From contig JASJBQ010000240.1 of NCBI GenBank assembly GCA_030066455.1, positions 1 through 7,515 on the forward strand: DNA of 7,515 nucleotides, written 5' to 3'. This DNA comes from Desulfobacterales bacterium (GTDB taxonomy: Bacteria; Desulfobacterota; Desulfobacteria; Desulfobacterales; UBA5852). Below the pieces are notes generated by a model. It was given only the letters and a program-made list of their open reading frames with translations, was not told the DNA's origin and searched no databases. Made by a program: the position numbers and the translations under genes. Shown here piece by piece: positions 1-7,500 of this stretch (positions are counted from its first letter, which is position 1; every line of letters begins with the position of its first letter).

Positions 1-75
1 CATGCTGCCGACACCGGCAGCCCCAAGGACTTGCAGAAACTGGCGACGCTTGATGCCTGATTTCTCTGTGGTCAT
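1..75 (-). CDS. N-terminus of a Tat-exported protein (partial, runs off the left edge)
   Basis: Only the first 25 codons are visible. The peptide starts MTTEKSGIKRRQFLQ and continues into a small hydrophobic stretch (VLGAAGVGSM). The K-R-R-Q-F-L pattern followed by an Ala/Gly-rich hydrophobic core is a twin-arginine (Tat) signal, so the protein is probably folded with a cofactor in the cytoplasm and then exported. Its ATG overlaps the stop of the upstream polyferredoxin gene in an ATGA arrangement (72-75), and AAAGGAG lies 7 bases before the ATG, so the start is well supported. By position it is the fourth gene of the operon and may be the catalytic subunit served by the polyferredoxin. Molybdopterin enzymes and Gfo/Idh-type dehydrogenases both commonly carry such leaders, but nothing in the window identifies the family. 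Confidence 0.75.
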   Translation of the reverse strand, partial: MTTEKSGIKRRQFLQVLGAAGVGSM

Positions 76-2024
76 GACGCTACTCCTTTGTTGGTGAGGC
101 CGGCCCCGGCGAGTAAGGCATGGGCCCGGCTTCGCGTTTCGTTTTCGGAAGTCACACGAATGGCCGCCCGGCCGCGCACCGGGCACTCGTGTTGGCAGAC
201 CCCGCAGCCGATGCATCGGTGGGGGTCCACAAAGGGTTGCTGCAACCGGACATGCACGGCGGCCGACGCTTCCTGCCGGAGCGCGGCCATGGCCGGATCG
301 CCGGCCAGCTCGAACCGGTCGGCCTGGTGGCCGGCGATCCGCAGCGCACTTTGCGGCCCTGCGGGTCCGACCAGAAAATAGTCGCCGCCGGCCAAAGGTC
401 GGCGGGTCGGGGGGAGATTTAAATGAATGGACCGCGATCCCACCCGGGTCACCGTCAACCGATCCAGCTCGTCCACCGGCTCCAACACGGTGCGGGTGGT
501 GATGGCCTTGGGGCTGACCGGGCAGTTTTCCTGGCAGACGATGCAGGGGATTCCCATGGCCCAGGGCAGACAGCGGCCCCGATCCACAAAGGCGGTCCCG
601 ATCCGGATCGGACCTGTATCGCTAAAACCGCCTCGGCCCATGCGTTCATCCAATGCCAGGGGACGGATGGCGGCCGTGGGGCAGACATGACCGCAGGCGA
701 TACAGTTGTGCTGGCAGCCGCTGGTACCCAGCCGAAAATCGAGGCGCGGCGTCCAGAGACCTTCCACCCCCGCTTCCAAGATGGCCGGTTGAATCACACG
801 GGTCGGACAGACGCGCATGCATTGCCCACATTTTATGCATCGGTTCAAAAATTCGGATTCGGTCAACGCGCCGGGCGGTCGCACCAGGTCCGGTCGCCAT
901 CCCACACCCAAAGGATCCCCCAAACGGGCCAAGGGCAGGAGGACCGCCCCTGAAGCGCCGGCGGCAATCACGGCCCGGCGGTTTAAATCCGGACCGGCGA
1001 TCTCTCCTACGGTCGACGGTGGGGTCGCATACCCCAGAATCCGCTCCGGACAGTCGCCCGGGCAGTTGTAGCAGAGCACGCATTCCGCCCACCGGATCTG
1101 CTCGGCCGGAGCGCAGGCCCCTTCGCAATGATGATCGCATCGCCCGCAACTGGTGCAGGCATCACCGGCCGTGTCCCGTCGCCCCATCCGCCACAAAGAC
1201 CATCTGGCGGCAATCCCCAATAAGGCCCCCAACGGACAGACATACCGGCAGTAAAAACGGGGACGCCAGGCCGAGAGGGCCAGGACCAGAATGAACACAC
1301 CGCCGGTCAGCAATCCGCCGGCAACGACAATGGAACCAGTCCCCGGGGCCAGCAGGGGCAACACCACCAACGAGATGGACCGGTAGACCAGGGGGAGGGG
1401 ATCCAAGAGCCCGGTCTGCAACCCGGCGGCCAATAGGCGATGTCCCGGCAGCATCACCCCCAACACCAGACCAATGCCGCCGGCAATGGCCATCGTCCAT
1501 CCAGCGGAAACGGTCCATGACCGATTCCGCCATCGTATCTGGATCAGGACCAGACCGGCCACAATGGCCGCGCTGGGCGGAATCCAACCGCCGCCGGCTA
1601 ACGTGGCCACCAAAGGCCGGGCAAGCTCGACGGCCGCCATGGTCAACAATCCGATCAGCAACAGGTACTTGATCCGCTGGCCGGGATGGGATTGCCGTCC
1701 GGCGGCCCGCGCCCGCCGCCGCTTGTCAGCCCATGCGCCGACCATCTGCTGAAGGGTTCCGAGCGGGCAGAGCCACCCGCAAAAAAAACGACCCACCAAG
1801 GCGGTGGCTGCCAGCGTAAGCGCTCCCCAGAGCAATCCTTTGTAAAGACTCCCTGTGGTCAACACCGTGGCCAACCCCACCAGGGGATCCAACTCCAGGA
1901 GCCAGCTGACCGGCCAACCCCGCAGTTCGAACCACCGGTCGCCGACGGTGGTAACCAGGCAACTCCATAGCAGCAACAGCAAAAAAAAGGCCTGGCAAAT
2001 GCGCCTGACAGTGACGAGTCTCAT
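72..2024 (-). CDS. NapH/NapG-like membrane polyferredoxin, fused 4Fe-4S electron-transfer protein
   Basis: A 650-residue electron-transfer protein. The N-terminal half is a NapH/NosR-type membrane domain with several hydrophobic helices (about 9-27, 60-80, 118-138, 150-164, 173-193, 215-252) and two CxxxCP motifs (C82-C86, C259-C263). Two cysteine clusters follow: C290/C293/C296/C300 and C315/C318/C321/C325. Residues 346-369 contain N-R-R-A followed by a hydrophobic Ala/Gly/Leu stretch, which looks like an embedded Tat-type signal or membrane helix. After it comes a NapG-like part with four more clusters: C396/399/402/406, C437/441/444/448, C485/494/497/501 and C604/607/610/614. The layout therefore resembles NapH and NapG joined in one chain. 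Its ATG overlaps the stop of the DUF362 gene (ATGA at 2021-2024) and there is no strong ribosome site of its own, so translation is probably coupled. Likely role: moving electrons between the quinone pool or cytoplasm and the exported operon partners. The exact partner is unknown. Confidence 0.93.
   Translation of the reverse strand: MRLVTVRRICQAFFLLLLLWSCLVTTVGDRWFELRGWPVSWLLELDPLVGLATVLTTGSLYKGLLWGALTLAATALVGRFFCGWLCPLGTLQQMVGAWADKRRRARAAGRQSHPGQRIKYLLLIGLLTMAAVELARPLVATLAGGGWIPPSAAIVAGLVLIQIRWRNRSWTVSAGWTMAIAGGIGLVLGVMLPGHRLLAAGLQTGLLDPLPLVYRSISLVVLPLLAPGTGSIVVAGGLLTGGVFILVLALSAWRPRFYCRYVCPLGALLGIAARWSLWRMGRRDTAGDACTSCGRCDHHCEGACAPAEQIRWAECVLCYNCPGDCPERILGYATPPSTVGEIAGPDLNRRAVIAAGASGAVLLPLARLGDPLGVGWRPDLVRPPGALTESEFLNRCIKCGQCMRVCPTRVIQPAILEAGVEGLWTPRLDFRLGTSGCQHNCIACGHVCPTAAIRPLALDERMGRGGFSDTGPIRIGTAFVDRGRCLPWAMGIPCIVCQENCPVSPKAITTRTVLEPVDELDRLTVTRVGSRSIHLNLPPTRRPLAGGDYFLVGPAGPQSALRIAGHQADRFELAGDPAMAALRQEASAAVHVRLQQPFVDPHRCIGCGVCQHECPVRGRAAIRVTSENETRSRAHALLAGAGLTNKGVAS
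83..89 (-). promoter_or_regulatory. Shine-Dalgarno site of the Tat-leader gene
   Basis: On the minus strand the sequence reads AAAGGAG, 7 bases before the ATG at 75-73. It lies inside the end of the polyferredoxin gene, so the downstream gene has its own strong ribosome site as well as the ATGA stop/start overlap. Confidence 0.75.
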
Positions 2025-2995
2025 GGGACATCCACGGGATTGAGGGTGCGATAATCGAGAATGCCCAGGCCGGCGTCCGCCGCCTGCCGCAGGTGGGGGA
2101 GCTGATCCACCCGCCGCCCTAAAATCTCCGCACCGGCAGCATCCACCGCCACGGGATCGATGCCGGCCACGAGCGTGTTGGTCGCGGCCAGGTCCGTGAT
2201 CGACCCGCCCGTGGGACCGTTGTGCATCATGGCGGTCACGGCATCTAAAATCACCAGGGTCGGGCGCACCAGGGCCGCCAGTTCGGCGATAATGGTGTGA
2301 ATGTCCTGATGAAAGACATTCCGGCGACCGCCCAGCAAACCGTACCAGTTTTTAATGGTCATGGAAGCGCCGCTGCGATGATGATCCTTGAGGGGCGCCA
2401 TACCGATGAGACAATCCGCTTGGGCCAGCGGTCCGACCAGCACCGGCCAGTCCCGGATCAACCGCGCGCCGGCCAGGGTGACCCCGGCAAACCGATCGGC
2501 GGTCGGCAACACGACCCGGCCACCGGCGGCTTCGGCGGCCGGCCCGATCCCGGTGAGCCGAAAGCAGCTGGCCGGATCGTTGATGGGGTTGTCGGTGACC
2601 ACCACATCGGCAGCCCCGGCTTCAAGGCAGGCCATCACCGCCGCCTTCACCAGGTCCGGGTGCGAGGTGGCCGAAATCGCCGGCGGCGAGGCAAAGGCCG
2701 CATTGACCTTGATCACCACCCGATCGCCGGGCCGGACAAACCGGTTCATCCCGCCCAAGGCCCCCAGGGTCCGGCGCAGCATAGCGGCACGATCCGTTCC
2801 CCTGGCAATGGCCATGGCCAGACCGCCATCGGACGGTTTAGAAAAATCAGGGATACCGCTGAGGGCCTCGGTGGATGGCTCCAATGCCGGAGGATCCGTA
2901 GCGTGCCGCCACCATCCCACGCCCAGCGCCGAAACCGAAACCAACCCGGCCTTGACCGACCGCTGGATGAACTCCCGACGATTAAGACCCGTCAT
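2021..2995 (-). CDS. Tat-exported DUF362 domain protein
   Basis: A 324-residue protein. Residues 4-27 (L-N-R-R-E-F-I-Q, then a hydrophobic Ala/Val/Ser/Gly stretch) form a clear twin-arginine signal, so it should be exported folded. The rest matches the DUF362 family: VVIKVN at about 93-98, a His/Asp-rich APLKDHH around 200-206, TIKNWYGLLGG around 213-223, ILDA then MHNGPTGGS around 249-265, and GIDPVAVDAAGAEIL at about 278-292. Biochemical function is unsettled for the family, though members often sit beside or are fused to ferredoxin domains, as here. The ATG at 2995 is preferred over an upstream in-frame TTG at 3034, because AGGAG lies 7 bases before it and it puts the Tat motif right at the N-terminus. 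It overlaps the upstream gene by 14 bases and the downstream gene by 4. The residue pattern of the family is intact, with no sign of decay. Confidence 0.92.
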   Translation of the reverse strand: MTGLNRREFIQRSVKAGLVSVSALGVGWWRHATDPPALEPSTEALSGIPDFSKPSDGGLAMAIARGTDRAAMLRRTLGALGGMNRFVRPGDRVVIKVNAAFASPPAISATSHPDLVKAAVMACLEAGAADVVVTDNPINDPASCFRLTGIGPAAEAAGGRVVLPTADRFAGVTLAGARLIRDWPVLVGPLAQADCLIGMAPLKDHHRSGASMTIKNWYGLLGGRRNVFHQDIHTIIAELAALVRPTLVILDAVTAMMHNGPTGGSITDLAATNTLVAGIDPVAVDAAGAEILGRRVDQLPHLRQAADAGLGILDYRTLNPVDVP

Positions 2996-3980
2996 CACCG
3001 ATCTCCTGCAACCGTTTCCGGATTCGTTCGGCAAGGGCCAGGGCGGTTTCCCTGTCCGGGGCCTCGTGCACGCCGATCACGTAGCGCCCCTGGTAAAGCA
3101 CGACCTCGATGGTATCCAGAATATCGATGACGGCAACGCCTTCCGGCCCGCCCAAGGAGGTGCCACCGAACTCGAGATAAAAATCCCGAATGGTCTCGGC
3201 CGTGGACCGCGCCGATGCCGCCGACTCCCGCCGGGCCGCATAGGCGGTGATGCCGGCCCCATTGTGCCGGTATTGCGCCGTGAACACCTGGTTGAAGCCG
3301 GCGATACCAAAAGCATCGGAGGCCACCAGGGACCGGCTGCCCGACACCCGGCCCTCCTCCGGAAAGAGGGCCATCTCCGTCAAATTGGCGGCATCCGCGC
3401 CGATCCGGTCGACGAACGCCGCCGCCATGGCATCGGCTGCCGTCATCAGGGAATCCGCAGGTTCGGCGCCCACCAGTTCCAGGTAGTAGCGACCGTGTGC
3501 CAGAAACCGGCCATTGGGCGTGGCATAGGCAAACGGGGTGGGGCCGCCGGCCTCCAGATCGCCCCGGCGTTGCATACTGAACACGGAAAAGGCGTTGCGG
3601 GCCGTGCCCATATCGTAGACAAACACTTCAAACCAGAGGGCCGAATCACTGACCAGGGCAAACCGCTGGGTCTCCAGGGACTGGAATCCGGCGCTGAAAT
3701 AGAGTTCCGCCTTGCCGTTGATTTTGTCGGACAGCGTCTCCGGATCGAAGCGCTCCGGAGGCGAGAGCGGCTGAACCTCGGCGGGCGCCAGCTCCACCAG
3801 GGAGAACGACGCCGTCACGGTTGCCGATTCCGACAGCACCTCCCGGGCGGTCACCGCCGGATTGAACCGCCATTGAACCGTGTATATCCCCAGGGCAATC
3901 GCCGCCAATATCACGAGTACGCCGAATCCCACCCATCGCTCCATACGGGTCACGGTATGATTGACGGACGCGGGGGTCAT
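2982..3980 (-). CDS. Membrane-anchored DUF6599-family protein
   Basis: A 332-residue protein with one hydrophobic helix at about 16-36 (W-V-G-F-G-V-L-V-I-L-A-A) and a long soluble C-terminal part, so it is probably anchored in the inner membrane facing the periplasm. No cysteine cluster or catalytic motif is visible. The segment around LWFEVFVYDMGTARNAFSVF followed by S-M-Q-R-R, the later YYLELVGAE and the DAFGIAGFNQVF region resemble DUF6599, a family of unknown function; I recognise this from memory and could not search it. The start is supported by a perfect AGGAGG 5 bases upstream. It is the first gene of the operon and its TAA lies 14 bases inside the following DUF362 gene. Being first in a redox operon, it may be an assembly or scaffold factor, but that is inference. 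Confidence 0.8.
   Translation of the reverse strand: MTPASVNHTVTRMERWVGFGVLVILAAIALGIYTVQWRFNPAVTAREVLSESATVTASFSLVELAPAEVQPLSPPERFDPETLSDKINGKAELYFSAGFQSLETQRFALVSDSALWFEVFVYDMGTARNAFSVFSMQRRGDLEAGGPTPFAYATPNGRFLAHGRYYLELVGAEPADSLMTAADAMAAAFVDRIGADAANLTEMALFPEEGRVSGSRSLVASDAFGIAGFNQVFTAQYRHNGAGITAYAARRESAASARSTAETIRDFYLEFGGTSLGGPEGVAVIDILDTIEVVLYQGRYVIGVHEAPDRETALALAERIRKRLQEIGDDGS
3003..3007 (-). promoter_or_regulatory. Shine-Dalgarno site that fixes the DUF362 start
   Basis: The minus strand reads AGGAG, 7 bases before the ATG at 2995. It lies within the last codons of the DUF6599-type gene. It supports the 324-residue form over the longer frame beginning at a TTG at 3034. Confidence 0.75.
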
Positions 3981-3985
3981 TGGAA

Positions 3986-3991
3986 CCTCCT
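3986..3991 (-). promoter_or_regulatory. Shine-Dalgarno site of the first operon gene
   Basis: The minus strand reads AGGAGG, 5 bases before the ATG at 3980. It is the best ribosome site in the window and marks the likely 5' end of coding sequence in the minus-strand operon. Confidence 0.85.
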
Positions 3992-4006
3992 AGCGGCTTT
4001 TCGATG

Positions 4007-4042
4007 CGAACTTTTCATGTGATCAGATTCGTAAAAAGTTCG
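4007..4042. repeat. 9-bp perfect inverted repeat upstream of the minus-strand operon
   Basis: The arms are CGAACTTTT (4007-4015) and AAAAGTTCG (4034-4042), separated by 18 bases that include the palindrome TGATCA (4020-4025). It begins 27 bases upstream of the first operon start codon, in the position of a leader hairpin or an operator. Which of these it is cannot be told from sequence alone. Confidence 0.6.
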
Positions 4043-4163
4043 AGATACGGCATGCGATGCCCGAGGAGTGAAGCGAACTTGCGGTACGCTGGCATGACGC
4101 GAGCTACGCACAATACCGTAACCCTGCTAGTTACGTGCCTCGGGGGGATCGGACTTTTTCCGA
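4029..4163. repeat. Possible small mobile or repeat element with imperfect inverted ends
   Basis: TCGTAAAAAGTTCGA (4029-4043) and the reverse complement of TCGGACTTTTTCCGA (4149-4163) match at 13 of 15 positions. A second inverted pair lies inside: CCCGAGG (4060-4066) and CCTCGGG (4138-4144). A small hairpin, GGCAT-GCG-ATGCC, lies at 4049-4061. No coding capacity is evident in the 135 bases. The arrangement fits a MITE-like or REP-like intergenic element, but copy number in the genome is needed to say so. Confidence 0.4.
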
Positions 4164-4290
4164 GACCGTCGACGATAGTGGCACGATTGCATTCAAAAAA
4201 AAAGAGCTTGCCCGTAATTATGGTACTGAATATGCTGAAAACGTTTATCTGCAATGTCACGTGATCCGATTTCGAGTTGCTTCAAGATCT

Positions 4291-4304
4291 CCTGGATATC
4301 CAGG
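4291..4304. repeat. 14-bp perfect palindrome, possible operator
   Basis: CCTGGATATCCAGG is identical to its own reverse complement and overlaps a second 8-bp palindrome, CAGGCCTG (4301-4308). It lies in the noncoding region about 210 bases before the WD40-caspase gene. A dimeric regulator could bind such a site, but a palindrome of this length is also expected occasionally by chance in a window this size. Confidence 0.4.
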
Positions 4305-4347
4305 CCTGCTTGTTCCGACCCGATGCGATGAAGTAAGAGAAATTCCG

Positions 4348-4378
4348 GGAATCAAGGGGAATCATCGGAATAAAGGGG
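4348..4378 (+). repeat. Two copies of a 12-bp motif, REP-like
   Basis: GGAATCAAGGGG (4348-4359) and GGAATAAAGGGG (4367-4378) differ at one position and repeat with a 19-base period. The second copy continues into GGACGTC. The first overlaps the palindrome ATTCCGGGAAT (4342-4352). Similar purine-rich AAGGGGAC strings occur at the ends of REP/IS200-like elements in many Proteobacteria, so this may be a remnant of one. No transposase is present in the window. Confidence 0.4.
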
Positions 4379-4514
4379 GACGTCTATTGAAGTCCAAGTT
4401 ATCAGTTCGGGCCGAATTATGATGCTGCTCGTGTTTTAAAATGTTCTGCTCAATACGTATATCGCACAATCTGTGGTAAATGGCTGTTAGGGTGCCAATC
4501 TATCAGCAAGGGCA

Positions 4515-7500
4515 ATGATACCCATGCATTTCCTGCCGCGGCCCTGGTTTACCTACCTCTTTACCTTTGCGCTGCTGTGTTTTTCCTGTGTGGCGCGCGA
4601 CAACGCCTTGCAAGTATCGGACTTGCCGACCGATACCCAGCTATCCCCGGTTGTTCAGATCGGCCATTTTTCCGCTGTGACTTCGGTTGCCTTCTCACCG
4701 GACGGACAATACGCCGTCAGCGGGAGCGCCGATCACACGGTTAAACTGTGGAACGTTTTTTCGGGGAAAGAAATCCGGGCGTTTCACGGTCACACCGACG
4801 TTGTCAGTGCCGTCACTTTCATACCCGGCGGACAGTATGTGCTCACGGGCGGCTGGGACGGTACGCTCCGATTGTGGGATGTCACGACCGGCGAACCCGT
4901 CTACAGCATCCAGGCGCATGATGAAAAAATACTGACCGTGGACGTTTCCCCGAACGGATGGCATGCCCTGTCCGGCAGCGCGGATCATTCCATCGCGGTG
5001 TGGCAACTTCGTACCGGATCCAAACGCAAAGTGTTGCGCGGCTATAGAACGACGCCGGAGAGATATGCAAAGGATGAAGCGTCCAGGATAACCGCGACCG
5101 GATTTGCCGACCGCGATCACGGCGCCCTGGCCGTTCATTATAGAACCAAGAGGCGCCTGTCTTCCCAAAGGCATTCCCGCAATATCGATGGTCACATCGA
5201 ACCGGTCAGCAGTGCCGTTTTCGCCCGCAATAACAGATTAATCCTGTCCGGCGGCATGGACAGCACCATACGGCTGTGGGACATCAACGAGGGCCACAAG
5301 CGCAATGTGTATACCGACCCTTTGACCAGTATCCTGTCCGTATCCCTATCCCCCGACCGAAAATTCATCCTCTGCGGCGCAAGCGACCATTCGGCCAGGC
5401 TGTTGGAAATGAAAACGGGCAGGCTGATGCTAATCCTGGCGGGTCACGACGGACCCGTTTCGGCCACCGCTTTTTCACCGGACGGCAAGCTGATGCTGAC
5501 GGGCGGCGGCAGCGTCCTGCTGCTACGGGACATACAGCAGAACAAAGCGGTCCACTCTTTCTCGGGTCATGCAAGTCCCGTCAATACGATTTCGTTTTCC
5601 CCGGACGGCAAACACATCCTGTCAGGACATGCAGACGGGCAAATTTTACTTTGGGAGACGGCCACCGGATTACGCGTCAATACCCTGAAGGGATCCGCTT
5701 CGGCGGTCAATTCCATGGCCCTGTTGCACGCAGGCCGCTATCTGCTCACCGGGAATCAGGACGGCTCCCTCAAGCTGTGGGATACGACCACCGGCCGCCA
5801 GGAGCGTGTCTACCGCGGGCAACGATCCCCGGTGCGGGCTGTGGCGGCGTCACCGGACGGCCGCCTCGCCGTTTCCGGAAACCAGGCCGGCCGGATTGCA
5901 CTCTGGGATATTTACGATGGCAATCGGTTGGCGTTTTACGATGTGGGGCAAGACCCCCTGACCGCGGTGGCATTGTCCCCGGATACGGGGTATGTGCTGG
6001 CCGGCACCCAAAAAGGAACGGTTATGGCGCTGGAGCGGTCGTCCGGCAAGCAACTGTGGCGCACCGGGGGAGACTACCCCATCAACCGGCTTGTCATTTC
6101 GCCGGATGGCGCCTCTTTCCTATGTGCCACCGAAGGCAAGCCCTTTACGCTGCGTGATATGAATACGGGTCGCACCGTGCGCCGTTTTGCGGGTCACCTG
6201 TACGGTGTCAAGACGCTCTTTTTCATCGATGGCGGCCGCAGCGTGGTCTCGGGCGGCGGAGATCAGACGCTCAAACTCTGGAACCCACAAACCGGAAGAC
6301 TTCAACAGACCTTCAAAGGGCATACGGCCGCCGTCACCGTCGGGGCATGTTCCCAAGACGGTCGCCTGCTGCTCTCCGGGGGGGCGGATCAAAAGCTGAT
6401 CGTTTGGGATCGGGTCTCGGGCAAGCCCGTGAAAATACTGGCCGGCCATTTGGACCGGCTGAGCGGTGCGTGTTTCTCGCCGGACGGGCAATACCTCTAT
6501 TCGGCTAGCCGGGATGCCACGCTGCGCAAGTGGCATCTGGCCTCCGGGGTAGAACTGGGCCGCATGCACGGCGCCATCGGTGGCGAGTGGATTACCACGA
6601 CACCGGACGGCTATTATGCCAATAGCCCGGAAGGCAACCACCTGGTGCATTGGGTCATGCACGGCCGGCTCGAAACCTATTCCTACGAACAGTTCGAGTC
6701 GGTTTTCAACAAGCCGGAGATTGTCAAAGCACGATTTCAGGGCCGCACGGAAAACGGCAAGCCGGCCGCCAAACTCTCCCGCCCGCCGGTGCTTACCCTT
6801 CCCGGGCATCGGTCAATCGTCCGGACAACCGCGGCGCGCTTTCCACTTGAAATCGATCTGGCGGATCATCGTATCCGCAACCTGCGGATTTTCGTCAATG
6901 GCAAGCCTGAGATCGATATCATCCGATCAAAAGATCAGAGCCGGCAGGTGATCGATATACCGCTTTTCCCGGGCGCCAACCGGATTACGGCCATTGCTTA
7001 TGACGGGCGGGGATTTTCCAGTACGCCCCAATACCTCGACGTGCTTTGCGAACAGGACGAATTGCGCAAACCAGACCTGCACGTGGTTGCCATCGGCGTG
7101 AGCGACTATCCTGGACTGCCCGAGGCGTGGCAGCTGGAGTTCGCTCACACCGATGCCAGGGCACTCGCGGCCACTGCCCACCAGTTTGAGAACAAGAGCT
7201 ATAACCAGGTATACACCACCCTGCTGATCAACCGTCATGCGACTGTCGCCAGGATCTCCGCCGCGCTGGAAGCCTGCACCCGGGTCTCCCGAAATGACCT
7301 CGTCATCATCTTCCTGGCAGGGCATGGTATTCGCGACGATGCCGGAAATTTCCATTTTTTGACGAGCGACGGCACCCTCCATAACCCGGCGCAAAACAGT
7401 CTGAACTGGTCTTTCATGCAAGATCGCCTGGCGAACATCAGGGGCCGTGTCATCGTCTTTCTGGATGCCTGCCATTCGGGCGCACTGGTCACCGAGACCG

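Larger units (their letters stand above)
3981..4514. other. Divergent intergenic region, repeat-rich, no convincing gene
   Basis: This region separates the two divergent transcription units. Short open frames exist on both strands (for example 4015-4260 minus and 3980-4264 plus), but they have no recognisable domain and no good ribosome site. The composition looks more AT-rich than the flanking genes, particularly after about 4190, where there is a run of nine A (4195-4203). It contains the inverted and direct repeats listed separately. TAAAAT at 4437-4442 and TATGAT at 4418-4423 resemble -10 boxes, but neither has a matching -35 at normal spacing, so no promoter is called. No tRNA-like or other recognisable RNA gene was seen. 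Confidence 0.7.

Noticed and set aside
423..1294. Plus-strand open frames opposite the polyferredoxin
   Set aside because: The minus strand here encodes ordered cysteine clusters; the plus-strand products are compositionally biased and unrecognisable.
2996..3034. Longer N-terminus for the DUF362 protein from a TTG at 3034
   Set aside because: It would place 13 extra residues before the Tat motif and increase the overlap with the upstream gene to 53 bases. ATG at 2995 has AGGAG at good spacing.
2388..4022. Long open frame of 544 codons on the plus strand
   Set aside because: It lies opposite the DUF362 and DUF6599-type genes, which have recognisable family motifs, ribosome sites and overlapping ends. 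The plus-strand translation is low-complexity, rich in Arg, Pro and Gly, with no domain. It is a by-product of GC-rich codon use.
4195..4203. Rho-independent terminator at the run of nine A
   Set aside because: On the minus strand this would be a T-run, but there is no stable GC-rich hairpin directly before it and no gene ends there.
4387..4442. Sigma-70 promoter for the WD40-caspase gene
   Set aside because: TATGAT (4418) and TAAAAT (4437) look like -10 boxes, but TTGAAG (4387) is too far from the first (25-base spacer) and no -35 fits the second.
4578..4589. Lipoprotein signal (C-F-S-C) in the WD40-caspase leader
   Set aside because: The residues before Cys25 are L-C-F-S, without Leu or a similar residue at position -3, so it does not fit the usual lipobox. 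A plain signal peptide or membrane anchor is more likely.
5276..6157. Open frame of 293 codons on the plus strand, shifted from the WD40 frame
   Set aside because: The WD40 frame runs through this stretch without interruption and shows regular repeat motifs; the other frame has none.
4662..6569. CRISPR-like or other DNA repeat array
   Set aside because: The periodicity of about 126 bases comes from WD40 protein repeats; the DNA units are divergent and lack constant repeats with unique spacers.
6120..6809. Open frame of 229 codons on the minus strand
   Set aside because: It is opposite the last WD40 units and the linker of the caspase protein, and shows no recognisable motif or plausible ribosome site.
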